Source: Manduca sexta (Eukaryota; Arthropoda; Insecta; Lepidoptera; Sphingidae). Taken from it: a stretch of DNA of 64,000 nucleotides. Positions within the stretch are counted from its first letter, which is position 1. Each line of letters begins with the position of its first letter. The notes under the pieces are model-generated. The model was not told where the DNA came from. It ran no database searches and saw only the letters and a list, made by a program, of their open reading frames with translations. The translations under genes and the position numbers were made by a program. The stretch spans positions 3,646,913 through 3,710,912 of the forward strand of contig NC_051131.1 of assembly GCF_014839805.1 (NCBI RefSeq). The letters run 5' to 3'. Shown one piece after another: positions 13,770-26,313 of this stretch.

Positions 13770-13826
13770 TAAATACTCGTTTACACAGATTGTTAACAGA
13801 GATTATTAATAGTAACAGAAATGGAT

Positions 13827-14856
13827 TTACAGAGCTTGTTCACCTTCAACCATTTCCTTCAAGTTTAACAGTTCAAACTGCCCTGTGCCCTTTGTCTCCG
13901 TCCGTATCATTTCATCCAAATTGCGGAAATTTCCAGGGTCTATAAGACATATAATATTTGCTGTACCAGAGTCCCAATTTTCTTCTTCAACGCTCATGGC
14001 AAGTTTTACAACTTTATCTTTTGTTTTTCTTGCATCTTTGCCGGTTAATAAAATTCTGACACGCATCTGTGCTCTCTCCAAAGGTATTTCATTCTTCAAC
14101 AGTTGTATTACATCAAGGGATTGCTGTTTAGCACTCTTGTTCACATTTACAGAAAAATGTATGTCCTTCATGGCTTTCTCTATGATTGAAACAGGATAAG
14201 GCCTCTTTGTCTCTGGGTTTACACATTTGTCTGCAACGGTTGTTGCAATATCTTTGAACAAGGAATCAATCTGTGAGTGCCTCTCTTTGTCTGAAACCTG
14301 CAACTCGCCTTTTTCAAGGATCTCTTTACATATTTCTGTTTGGTCATCTTTGCCAAATATTTTAACTAAATCCTCCTTTTTTGCTACTTGACCTTTGGAC
14401 ACATTTGTGAATACAGTGTGAGTTTGTAAAACTTCATCAATGTCTTTTTCTCTAAAACAAAATTACAAGTTTTAGCAGTTCAGGATGTAAATTGGCAACC
14501 ATAACTATTAAAAAAATTTAACCCAATATGTTGGTGACAATAGTGTTATTTCTAGTTAGAAAAATATTAAATACCTTTAAAAAGCTACACAGTATAGTAT
14601 AGTAAAATTATATTGCGACTATGGGTGCAATACCGCTGTCGACAGGTCTGCATAATAACGATGCAAAAACAAAAGTAATCAGTGACAAATAGTACCTATC
14701 TTTACGAAAATAATAGGTGACTTACAATTTATTCCTCCAAGACAACACTTTGTTCCTGTAACATGCTATTTCAAATCTTTTGCCACCTTTTTTTAACCTT
14801 ACAATAGCGACATTTGTCAATCTTATTTGATTTGTTGGTGTAAAGATTTTAGACAT
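13827..14856 (-). CDS. SBDS: Ribosome maturation protein SBDS
   Basis: With the GTPase EFL1, SBDS releases the anti-association factor eIF6 from late 60S ribosomal subunits, in the cytoplasm. The gene has two coding exons, 14856-14726 and 14451-13827. They join through a GTAAGT donor and a TTGTTTTAG acceptor in phase 2, giving 251 residues; the human protein has 250. The first exon gives [20 protein letters not shown] and ends ..WRNKL. The second starts [20 protein letters not shown] and carries the family blocks [20 protein letters not shown] and [11 protein letters not shown], ending with [13 protein letters not shown] and [12 protein letters not shown]. The FYSH domain is residues 1 to about 95, followed by the two C-terminal domains. 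It appears intact. The start is set by the first ATG before the conserved N-terminus. Confidence 0.97.
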
Positions 14857-17083
14857 CTTGCATTAATATAATTGTCAAATTAATTAATATTTCGTTATAT
14901 CCAATTACTAATCTTTCTTTATACCTATTTTTAAATAAAATATTTATTTTTATTATTTGCTTACAACAAATGACACTTGAGACCACCAGTGTTTACATCT
15001 GAAAATAAAAATTAACGTATCCCTGCTTTTTTGCTTCCTCCATAAAAACAAAGAATTAACGAAAAATTCTTGAAAAAGGAATTTATTTATTCAGTGTCTT
15101 GGCAATAAAGGTAAAACATAAGTATCTTCTGTCTTAGTATAATGGTACCTTTAATACAAAGATATGATGCGACTTGTGAGCCGGTATTCGCACTTCAGTA
15201 CTCGAACTCGGGCTGAGGTCAGACTGAAAACATATTGCAAGTGTTTATTTTTTTTTTCAGGGGCCTTCACAATCTGATTGACCCAAACACGCATGTCACG
15301 TATAATAAACTTAATTCCTCTTAAGTCTGAATCCCCAGATATTATTATTCAATTACAAAGTAAGAGCTTTTCCCGCTACAAAAATCTTTTCATATTCAAC
15401 GTTTCACTGAATAGTGATCTTGCTATATAATAATATAATAACTATAAATGTTACACATATCAGACATGCTTATTACACTTCAAATACACCGCTCTCAAAC
15501 CAAATATGTGGTCACTGTGACCAGTGGACCAGTGTGGTCCATGGTGACCCATGGATGTATATTTTATAGACATGGACGTCTATAACTTAAACTTTTTGTT
15601 TAAAATCTGAAGTTAGAACTAAAGTTTGCTGCAGCGCTAAAACATCAACCGTCGTCTAAGCAAACTTTTTAAACATGCAGTGCTAAAGCGCTAATAGACT
15701 ATAAGCAAAATGGCGACCAAAATGTCACTAATATAACCTATTTATTCACTTCAACAATAAATAATTTTAAACTTACTTGACTAATCATTTTTACTCACAT
15801 CCAAGTTTATACTTGGACTTGAGTTCTTATATTATGAGCGCCGCTCTGTACGCAACCACACGCTGTTAATTTTGAAATCATACTCAGAGACCAATAAACT
15901 AGAATCATACTAAAGTTAGGTGTACGGATTGCAAAAAGGTTTAGGCGAACACAGTGAGTGTTTAGAACGCTAGATCTAGTACGCTGTACATAATATGGAT
16001 CGATGGTTGTCAAACTTAAAAGTTTGACCACAAAGAATGATTGTGTGTTCTTTTTAATCTTGTCTTATTTCGAAATTGTCATTTTGTGATTGACTAATAT
16101 TTGATAAAATAATAAATGTTCTTAAATAAAGTAATAATAACATCAGCCCTGTAATATATTGTCCCATTGATGGGCTCTTGCCTCTTCTATTACTGAGAGA
16201 GATTAGGCCTTAGTCCACCACGCTGGCCTAGTGCGCATTGGTAGATATCATACAACTTCAAAATTCCTATAGAGAACTTTTCAAGTGTGCAGTTCTTCAC
16301 GATATTTTCCTTCACCGTTAAAGCAAGCAATAATTCACAAAGAATACACACATAATTTTAAAAAAATCGGAGTTTTGTGCCCTTTAGATTTGTACCTGCA
16401 TTCGTCTTGACAGTCCGTTCCACATCCAATGTTTTTAGGACTATAGCTAACTCCAGTTACCAAGTTAAGTCCAACACACCCAAAAAAACTACGCTATAAG
16501 AACAATAACATCCTTAGAAAATTCATTCATGGTCTTGTTATTATTCCTGCCAATCTGTTATGATATCATGCGCAAAAAAATGAAAAATTTTATAATCGCT
16601 TCATTATGGTTATTCAATGACAGTATTTATTTATTTCAATGTAGGACTTTTGAATGAATACACCACCTCTCACCACAAATAAAAATATAAATACAAATCA
16701 ACGGTGCACGAGACTTATCTGCTCATATCAGCTTCTGTTGATCTGTCGCTGATAGTGTAGCACTTGGATTATAATTTATATTTTATGCAAAATATATGTA
16801 GTGCCGTTATACGTAACAACGTAACTTACAAGTAAATGAATAATTATCTAAGGTGCTTAGAGTATGGTCTAACACTAGTTATGATTTTTTATTATGTTAG
16901 TAAAGAAAATTTAGAAAGCTGGAGTTACACGAAGAAAAATATCAAGTGTTATTTTTAAAATTAATTATCTGTGATCACTTTGCTGTGTCAGACGCAACAC
17001 GACGTGTATTCCTTGAGATTTTGGCCGTCATTTTGTTAGATTTGTGTATTTTGTCGGCAGTTTTATGTGATTAATCATTAAAA
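14857..17083. other. Divergent intergenic region between SBDS and the GGNBP2 homologue
   Basis: This is about 2.2 kb between two head-to-head genes. It holds a cluster of small palindromes at 15509-15554 and a SINE at 16133-16450. No obvious TATA box lies next to either start. No other ORF looks coding. Confidence 0.6.
16133..16450 (-). mobile_element. tRNA-derived SINE (copy 2)
   Basis: It aligns by eye over its whole length with the copy at 23755-24090 (cagccctg.., aggccttagtccaccacgct at 16205-16224, ttccttcaccgttaaagcaag at about 16308). The AT-rich tail is at the left and the degraded A/B-box head at the right, so it is inserted on the minus strand. Confidence 0.8.
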
Positions 17084-20000
17084 ATGGCGAAATTGGTTGA
17101 TATATACAACAGCGAAAAAGAACCTGTTATAAAGCGGCGACAATTACCGTTAATAATCTACGAAAATCTTACTGTAAGTGGCTGTGCACTTTGACGTTAC
17201 TACAAACGTAGATTAGCCAGGGATAGTCCAGTAATAACACAATTAGGAAGTAGTTTTCGTTGTGAATAATAATCATTCACGGCGCGTTCTTCAGTTGACA
17301 TTTTCAACAATTTTAATCAACATTTGTTTTGTTCAAAGTTCATTGATTTCGACAATACTAATGACGTCTTTTGGTTGACCTTATTTTATGAATTTATTCC
17401 TTTGTTAAATTGTCGCATATACTGTTTTTGTTCGCAGATGATCATGGATTTGAACACAATGGGTCTGATATGTGACAATCCCCAAGTGAAGGGACGAGAA
17501 TATGAGGAGTTTATGCGCAAATACAGAATACTAACAACGGATGAGCTCAAAGCAGCACTGAGAGTAGATGCTTCAGATATCTTCAATGTATTAAATCAAA
17601 GCATTCCTTGTGTAGGCTGTCGAAGAAGGTAATTATTAATTAAGGTATTTTTCTACTAGTGTAAGATTATAGAAGGCATAATACATTCACTCAATCATTA
17701 AATACAGATAACCTATCAATAAACACAATCTGAGGGATGTAAGTAAGTAGTGGAATGTAATTTAAAAATGCAATCCTAATAGTAAACAGACATGACTAAT
17801 GTTATAATTTTTTTTGTATGAGTTTTTTATTAGATGACATCTAGCAAATTTTTCTTTTAATCCGACACAAAATGACAACTCAATAGACAATCACTGCACT
17901 GGATGTGTCAAAATTATTTATTCAACTTGCAGTTACTTTTTGTGTTTGTAATTATGATGCATGTTGCGCTATTCTTTTCTTAAGTTATGCAATTACTTCA
18001 ACTTAAGAATATTTTAGAAGAATCCTTCTATATATATTAAAACCCTTAAAAGTGTATACAGCGAAATTGGGGAAATGGTTCTCACAAAGGTTAAAAAAAT
18101 AATGAAAACTATATTTATCATAAATGAATTGTTATGTTACTAATAATATGGATGCGGAAATTGGTAAAAATCTTTGGATGTTAGTTGAGAATAAGCATAG
18201 GAACCGCTTAATTGATTTGGATGAAATTTGCTACATAGATGGCCCTTGTCCTTGAGTAACATAAGTACTTTTAACCAATAGGAGTATATAGTGGGATTTT
18301 CTAGGTAAAGATGTTTCATGTGGGCAAACCTGAGAATAACACCTAGTCCATAATATAACAAAAACTTTATTTGCATTTTAACCTTTATGAAGATAACAGT
18401 AATTTGAATGATTTCTTTATTCCTCATACCAAAAACAAGATTAAGCTAAAGGTAAGGGAAAGTAATAATGACAACTTTCTTTTCATAAGTTTATGTGAAG
18501 CAATGATAATGTAATCTATTTACATAATAATATAGGGTAGATTTGACATTGCGTTAATAAATGAAACCACATACTTGTCCTCTTGAAAATAACACTATAA
18601 CAATTTTGTCCCACCAAAGTTGTAAAGTAAAAATATGTAAGTTTCAAACAAAATAAACATCAATAAAAATAATTTTATATTTATACACTCTAATGTTACT
18701 CCCACCACTGTAAAAAAGCTCATCACAATGGCAGCATTACACTTTCAGGCAAAAATATTCTCACATACACACCATATTGACACTAAACTACAAAATAATA
18801 ACAAAAAAATTTAAAGTTAAACTAGACTTTTGACAAAAAGATTTGTTATTCATGGATAATTATTATGATGTTACCAAAGGTAAAGAGTATGTATTTTGTG
18901 TTATTAAAACAATGTCAAAATTACTCTAGATAAATATAAGATCTGGTTGTGTGCTTTAACTAAGTAGAATATTAAATAAGTTTTCTAGGACTTGAATATA
19001 TGTAATTTTAGAAAATGTATATGATGAGAAATAAAGAAAGGAAAAATCCGATATTTACTCAAGTTTATTCAGCGGTATCTGGCAAAAAATCAATGTAGGG
19101 ATTCACTAGTTTCCTGATTAGTGAGCTACAACTGATGTATAACAAACAATATTCAAATAAAGATAAGCTTGTCACGGCAACCAAGCTATAATAAAGATAC
19201 CATTTTAAAATGTTGATATTCTTAGGTTAGCAAGGATAATAACTATATTGAAACTAAACATAATGTTACAACAATCAATTCTTGTAGCATCATTTTTTGA
19301 TCTGCCACTAGCACTTTTCAATATAACTGTTCATATTTTTTTTTGGCACCCACCATTTATACATGTGGAGAACCTTGGCAGTATATATTATAAATAATAT
19401 GAGATATGTAATGAAGTGAATTTCAGACAAAAGTTCAAATTCATGCAATGAATGACTCATCAAGATTATGGTTTTTACTTGTTCAATTATATAAAAAGCA
19501 TTAAAAACTAAAGTAAGAATTCTCATTGACTGCCTAGAGATATTTCCAATTTATTAGAATTATGTTTATACATATATTTTTTTATTAATTTGTTTTTTAC
19601 ATGAAATAAATTTTATCACCATAATTTAACATTACAAAAAGAAGCCTCTATAAAATTATAAAGAGTTTAAACACACATTCAAATTTTAATATTATACCTA
19701 TATTAAACACATGTAGTTAATATTTGTAATGTAAGTACATGCATTTGCGTATTATTTGAAAGAATGTATTTGACTCAATTTTGAAATGTGATACTTACAC
19801 TGGTTATTCTAAGAACCTTACCCAGGAACTCTATAGGTCATGTATGCTGTATTTGTTGGTCTAGTCAGACAAGGCAATCTTGATATATCAATATGCAAAT
19901 ATGATGTTCGTAATTATTTACATAAATTCATAAATTTGCAGGAAGTTTTATGGATTTAATTTGTTTTGTATATTTAATTTCATGTATATTTATATTACAG

Positions 20001-23000
20001 TAAGTAATGAATAGAAATGTATAAATATTTAATGTATTTGAGCCTTCAAATATATTACATTTTTATTGGTTGATTGACCATAACAACTTTTTATGCATAT
20101 GTATCAGGATCTGAGGTTGAAGATTGTATATCTATTAAAAATAAAACATAACAGAGCAGAATTTAATGCAAAACAACTGTCTTCAAAAATTCCATCCAGC
20201 TGCAAACTCATGCATGATAATTGGCACTATTTGCACCATATGGAGTATTTATTGTGATATGTTTTACATATTTATTGTAATAAACAATATTATAGGTTAT
20301 TGTTTATTATTAGTGATATTGCATTTAGGCTGTTAGATTATTGTCTGGAAAGTGGAAAGGGATGTTAAGCTAGTTGTGGAAATACTGCATTTTATTATTT
20401 TCCTTGTTTCAAGGCTTGCAAATGGGGATATAAGATTCTATACAACTCCACCTGATTGAGTTATTTTCAGAAAAAAACCACTTGCATATTTTGCATATAA
20501 AAAGTTATTCCATATAAGATGGTCATTTAACACCTGTTTCAATAACCAACCTCAATCTTAATTTTCGATTCTGTCCTAAGAATACACCAATCAAAATTAC
20601 ATTTGTAGCATGTAAAAAACATCTTTATTCTGATTGGTCTATATTAACTATGGATCATAGAGTTATTGAGACTAATTATTCAAAAGTGCCGTAAGACTTG
20701 TTTTTGTGTGTTTGCAAAATAATTCTTGAAACATTTTCGCATTATTCTATAAATATTAGAAGTAGAAGAGCTGGTTTTATGCGTTTTTTTTACGTAAATT
20801 TATATAAAACTAGCTTTTGCTCGCGGCTTCGCACGCGCGAAGGTTTTCGCGATAACAGTTACGCTATATATTTTTCCGGGATAGAAAGTAGCCTTAATAT
20901 TCTCAGGGTCTTAAACTATCTTCATATTAAATTTCATAAAAATCTCTTCAGTGGATTTTGAGAAAATCGATAACATACATACAGACAGAAATGGGGACTT
21001 TATTTTATAATATGTATAGATTTTGAGATTTTATGTTACCACATTAATGACAGAGGTCACTATACTTCTTATATTTGAAATTATAAACAAAAATAGAATT
21101 ATATCCTTTGATTTTAAAGTTAAAAAAAAACTATTATAATATTTATGTATTTTTTTTTATATTGTCTGCTTCAAAACTGGATATCGATTAGGCACCTTGA
21201 ATAATATTTCATTTCCTTATGTACAACATATTTGGTGTTTTGCTAAATCCATAATTGATTTCTATTAATTCCAGTGTGGAACGCCTTTTTTATCAGCTAT
21301 GTAAATCAGGACACCCCACATTAGATCCATTGGTTCTCACGCCTGATGAAATAATGACCATTAGAGAAGATAAAATAACCCATCCACAGTCACTAGCCAC
21401 ATTGCTCAATGGACACAGGTGAGTTTAAATAGCAGTGCAAATATATATTCATAAAGATTAATATCCAGCTTTTACTTCTGCACCTCTAGTTGTTAATAAA
21501 ATTAAACATAGGAAGTCAAACAAATAAGCTGCTTGATACACTAAGATATATAGTTATTTTTTCTATTATGTGAAATGTGTGGATAACTGGACGAAAGAGA
21601 TTTAACCAGTTCTAGTTGTATGAATGTTATACAACTGAAAAGCGTTTAAATATAGTATATGTTTGTTATATATAGTAATGCAATTTGTATATTGTTTAAT
21701 CACTTTAAATATATCATCAGATGTCTGCTGAAATATCGACAAACATACAGTAAACATTTAGATAATCTTGTAATGACGCCTCAAGGCAGTTTATAACACT
21801 TATAATATAAATATTACTGCTTTATTTATACCGCGCGTTAGATGAGATTATTACTAATCTTAAATCATTTAAATATTTTCGATTGAATTATTGAAGCGTA
21901 ATCGTATACGCAAATTGAGAATAGACGTTAAAATAGACTCGAGTAATAACGCCACACCGGCAGACCGTTCTTGTCACTGTACAAGCGATACCACTGAACC
22001 TTCAAATGACCATTTGAAGGTTCAGTGGTATCCTTCCGACACCGATGTGTAACGTTTCAGCACGGGTATCGAGTGCCTGATCCTGAGCCAGCCGCGATGG
22101 AAGAAGTCGCAGCGGTGCATCCTGCACTCGCTGGAGGCGGGCACGGCGCGCGGCTGGGGCGCGGGCGGCGCGGCGGCGGCGGCGCGTGCGGCTGGGGCTG
22201 GGGCGCGTGGGGCTGGGGCGGGCGCGCGGCGTGGCGCGCCGCCTGGGACGCCATGCGCGCCTCCGCACGCGAGCACGTCACGCTCGTGCACTTCAACACG
22301 CTGCACGACACGCTGCACAACTACCTCAGGAAGCATCGCTTCTGCGCAGATTGTAAAACTAAGGTCTGCTCTCTTTTATATCGTACTGCTTCATGACGAC
22401 CAAGTTATTTCAATTGGTGTCAAATGCATACCCAAATGCAACGGTGAATAAAATGTGGACAAACTATTATTTGGTGCCAGAATTAGACAAAATATTACCC
22501 AATCGCATCCTTAGATTAGCATGTAGTTTTGGATAGAAATGCAGATCGAGATGGCAAACATCAACTAAATCGAGCGAGTTTTCGTGAACTGACGTTAGAT
22601 TGTTTAATTTGAAAATCTTTATAATCATCACAATTTATTCTATCAGTAGTTTTTAAATCAATTTATGATATTATGTAATAATAATTATATTTTTTTTTAT
22701 TAATAATTTTTTGGCACCGTCCTGGGGTTACACTTGAAAAATATTTTTACATCACAATATAATATTTCTTCCTATTGTCTCATAATAATAAGTTATTAGT
22801 GTGAAAATTGGAGAAATAATAAAATAAAATGAATACTTTTTATACATAATTTATATACTTCAGAGGAAATTTTATTACTAAGCTTCTATTGCGTAATCTT
22901 AATTTATCATTTTGATAAGATGCACTAGATTGATGGATATGGTCCTTTATCTTACAATCTGGTGCAAAAGTACTGTAGTAGCAAGACTATATAACGAGTT

Positions 23001-25294
23001 ACTTTATTTACAATTTGTTAATTTCATTGATGTGCATGTAAATTAATATCTTATGTATTTTGATGAAAAATTCAATACTGTAATATGCAATGGTATATTA
23101 CTGTACAATTTATTTGACGTAAAATTCAACAGTCGAATGAGGTTTCTGCAAATATATTTTTTTATTTTTTCTATGTATGATATTTTGTTTTTCTATGTAT
23201 GAGTTTAGTCTGGCATTTAAAATTGACCATAATTTTATAATGAATAGTGTCTAATGTAATAGAGCGGATGCCCCATTTGATTCGACTATGTGCAACCAAT
23301 CTGAACCTATATGCATAGTTTTTAAACTATTGTCACGATTTGCACAACGATTATGATAAGGGCAACACAAACATAAATTATAAACATTTAATTCTTCCTT
23401 GTATCTGTACTAAACCAATCCGCGCATGTCAAAAAAAATATCAATTTTTTATTGTTCAGGTATTGCGCGCATATCAACTTCTAGTGGAAGAGAAAGAGCC
23501 CCAGAAAGAGAAGGGGTACGTGGGAGCACTTTACAGTGGCATAAAGAGATGTCTGTTAGACAAACATCTGCACTTGCAAGCTAAGACTGATTATATCACA
23601 CACCTGATCGGCAGAGCGGAACCCGAACTCCTCGGCAACCACAGGGAGAGACACGCTAAGACCTTAGAAATCGCACAAGAAGAGGTATGTCAATAGTCAT
23701 AGTTTAGTTATTAGACAGCTGTTAGATAGTAGTCTATGTATTCAATAATTATAATAAAAATAATATCAGCCCTGTATTATATACTATCCCACTGTTGGGT
23801 ACGGGCCTCCTCTACTACTGAGAGGGGCTAGGCTTTAGTCCGCCACGCTGGCCTAGTGCGGATTGGTAGACTTCACACACCCTCAAAATTCCCATAGAGA
23901 ATTTCTCAGGTATGCAGGTTTCCTCACGATGTTTTCCTTCACCGTTAAAGCAAGCCATAATTCATAAAGAATACACACATATTTTTTTAGAAAAGTCAGA
24001 GGTGTGTGCCCTTGGTATTTGAACCCATGGAACCCGTTAAACATTCGTCTCAGCAGTCCATTTCATAACCAACTAGGCTATCGCCGCTTTTATTCATTAA
24101 TAATTGAAATGAAATGTAAATGTGTGTTGCAGGTGCTGATTTGCCTTGGTATATGTATTTATGAGCGCCTCCAACGCATTTCCCTGCGACTGCGCGAAGA
24201 GGAGGGCACGTGTCAGACGCTGGCAGCGGTCGCAGTGGAGGCACTGTACCGCAAGTTCGAAACAGCCGTCGAACACAAAAGTGGAGTTTCCAAACTACAA
24301 CTGTTGTATGATGAAATCACACAGGAAGAACTGACTAGGCAACAAAGAAAAGAACAAAAGAAACTCAAACGGCGTAAGAAGAAGGAGCGACAGGCCGTCG
24401 AGAGCAAATGCAAGGTATGTCATGTTTGTAGATAAAACAACAAATAACAAAATAGCTAGTTAATTAAATATAAATACTGAAGTGTCGGGATCTATTAGTT
24501 TTGTGGTTTGAGCTGTGAGGTCATGTTCAATAGTTTTTCATTGTTACTTGTGTGGACGTTAATTGACCGACTTTGCATTTTTAGGAAGCTGATTCCGAAG
24601 AGCCGGATGAAAAGTGCCAATGTGAAGAATGCTTATTAGAGGAGCGCGACACGCCGACTGATTTGTTATCACCGCGCGACTACAATCAGTGTTTCGAGGC
24701 GAGTGGAGACGGGTGTCAATCGTGCCAAGACGATTCGACAGACAAACGTCGCTCGCCTAATAAAACAAGTAAAAAACGAGCCAAAAACGGAAACATCTCG
24801 CCCAACGATCACACCCAGGACTGTGGATACTCTTCAGGGAACAATGGTGGATGTTGTGAGACAATGTCGGGCTCCTCTTCACTTATGAGTTCCCCAGAAG
24901 GTTCCGAGGTGGCGTGTTCCGAAGGATTTTGCAACCACGAAAGGGGCGACTGTTTAGACTTGGTTAAAAATGACAAAACCTCTTGCACGGGTTTCACACT
25001 TTCACTACAAGAAATGTTAATGGTGAGTTGGAAACTCAAATTATGTTATTATTTTAATGTTGTTGAGTATTACTATAGTGTGTTATTTTAATTCAGGACA
25101 CGTGTTCATCGGACGAGGAAGAAGATACCAGTTATATACCTATAGAAGAAGTAATGGAATTCAAATCACGCAGAAATATAACAGAAAAAAGACAAGAGTT
25201 ACGACAAAATCTTCGGCAGAAATTCGCTCAACTGTGCGTGAACACGCCGCAGTCGCCGGCCGCGGCGCCGGGCCGCGACAAGCGCGTGGCCTAA
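17084..25294 (+). CDS. GGNBP2: Gametogenetin-binding protein 2 homologue
   Basis: Exons are 17084-17173, 17438-17628, 21275-21418, 22061-22363, 23460-23684, 24133-24414, 24585-25022 and 25097-25294, about 623 residues if the frame were intact. Conserved blocks in order are MAKLVDIY, IPCVGCRR, VERLFYQLCKSG, KSQRCILHSLE, NYLRKHRFCADCK, LRAYQLL, EKGYVGALYSGIKRC, HLIGRAEPE, RERHAKTLEIAQEEV, CLGICIYERL, a lysine-rich segment, DCGYSSG, GSEVACSEGFCNH and a terminal SSDEEED segment. These follow the vertebrate protein in order. Its biochemical role is poorly defined; it has been linked to gametogenesis, and it carries Cys pairs that may bind zinc. In exon 4 the frame before about 22140 does not match the frame after about 22230: the exon is 303 nt, and the flanking phases need one base more or two fewer. 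No AG lies between the two parts that could end an intron. Confidence 0.93.
17629..21274 (+). other. Large second intron of the GGNBP2 homologue
   Basis: This is about 3.6 kb, AT-rich. It contains a degenerate repeat near 18120-18400 (atttggatgaaatttgctac at 18217-18236) and another at 20790-21012. No internal coding exon is recognisable. Confidence 0.7.
20790..21012. repeat. Interspersed repeat typical of insect introns
   Basis: The blocks gctcgcggcttcgcacgcg (20819-20837), ccgggatagaaagtagcc, tctcagggtcttaaactatc and a closing acatacagacagaaa are the hallmark order of a repeat very common in lepidopteran genomes. No protein is encoded. A relative lies at 360-560. Confidence 0.7.
21987..22032. 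repeat. Perfect inverted repeat, 22-bp arms with 2-nt spacer
   Basis: The left arm is 21987-22008, the spacer AC is 22009-22010 and the right arm is 22011-22032. The right arm is the exact reverse complement of the left. It ends 28 nt before the start of GGNBP2 exon 4, so it would fold in the nascent transcript over the branch-point and acceptor region. Confidence 0.97.
23755..24090 (-). mobile_element. tRNA-derived SINE (copy 3, best preserved)
   Basis: Read on the minus strand, the right end has an A box TAGCCTAGTTGG (complement of 24069-24080) and a B box GGTTCAAATACC (complement of 24014-24025), spaced as in tRNA genes. The body follows, then an AT-rich tail at the left end. It resembles the abundant tRNA-derived SINEs of butterflies and moths (Metulj-like by memory; the name is uncertain). 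It sits in intron 5 of the GGNBP2 homologue and ends about 42 nt before the exon 6 acceptor. Confidence 0.85.
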
Positions 25295-26209
25295 CTCACT
25301 GCGCGCCACCTCATTCAACTGCACCTTGAGAAATTATAGTCATTTTAATCCAAAAGGCACAGACGTAATTGCTTTTATGATCAGTAGTTGAACAGTAAAT
25401 GTCTCATACGTATTTCAATATTCAGATATAAATAGTAGTTCTCCCGTGAGAGAATATCCATGTTAGTTCAATTTCAGTAAGGATCAATAGATAATCAAAT
25501 CCTATTTGAAATTATGTAGTCAAATTCATAAACCAGGGCGGTTTGAGTGTTTCATTACTAGCAAAAAAAATTCGTACACATCTAATTACAATAATTTTTA
25601 ACAGTGTATTGGTGTTTGGCAAAAAAACATATATAATTCAATTTGTGTTCTGATGTCTTTTAATGAGATTCATTGCAGTGTTTTGAGACTTTTGTTGGCC
25701 TATTCTGATAATCGAGTTAGCTATCCACCTGTTCTGATATTAATGTAATTGGATTCAACAAATTATTTAGTCTCTGGAAGTTTTTTTGTCAAGGTGTTGA
25801 TTATTTTTAAACATAATTATATTCATATATGTATTTTTATCTAAAATATTAAAGAATATTTTATTATATTGTAACCAGTGTCAAATGAATATAATCAAGT
25901 GCAAGTTTGAATGGTTCAATCAATTTCAATAATACATTTGACTGGATAGACCCAGCATTTTAATATATTTACTATTTAAAATGTTAGAAAAAGCTTAGCA
26001 ATGAAATGTTTAAAGTAGCATTTTTTGATCAAATTATTTTATTTTCATGCTTTACGTGATTCAATATTGTGATGAATTATTGCTTGTTATCAGAAGCTTA
26101 AGACAGCATGAGGTTGGGAGTTACCTTGGCTATTTGCCACTGTTGTTAAAGTCGGAAAACATTTGTAACTCAGTTTTAAATATACTATATAATACAGTGA
26201 AAAACAAGT
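25295..26209. other. Convergent 3' flank of GGNBP2 homologue and OXSM
   Basis: This AT-rich non-coding DNA probably holds the GGNBP2 3' UTR. An ATTAAA at 25848-25853 is a possible plus-strand poly(A) signal. Nothing else was seen. Confidence 0.5.
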
Positions 26210-26215
26210 TTTATT
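26210..26215 (-). terminator. Poly(A) signal for OXSM
   Basis: Minus-strand AATAAA lies about 99 nt beyond the OXSM stop codon. Confidence 0.5.
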
Positions 26216-26313
26216 TCCCTAAAACATTTTACTTATTCAGATTAAGTTTGTTTGTTTAATTTTGGCTTATAAAATTTCTTATCACAGTCCCTAAAAACTT
26301 CCATAACTGGTGC

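Noticed and set aside
22021..22026. Possible acceptor TTCAG inside the foldback as start of GGNBP2 exon 4
   Set aside because: The reading from there meets a stop or the wrong frame. The acceptor before 22061 keeps phase and gives the conserved KSQRCILHSLE segment.
22002..22396. Several long ORFs on both strands around GGNBP2 exon 4
   Set aside because: Low-complexity GC-rich shadows. The plus-strand ORF from 22025 is right only for its second half (WDAM...RKHRFCADC); its start is intronic.
24004..24132. Extension of GGNBP2 exon 6 upstream into an ORF starting at 24004
   Set aside because: This part is the tRNA-derived SINE. The acceptor at 24133 restores the conserved junction AQEEV-LICLG.
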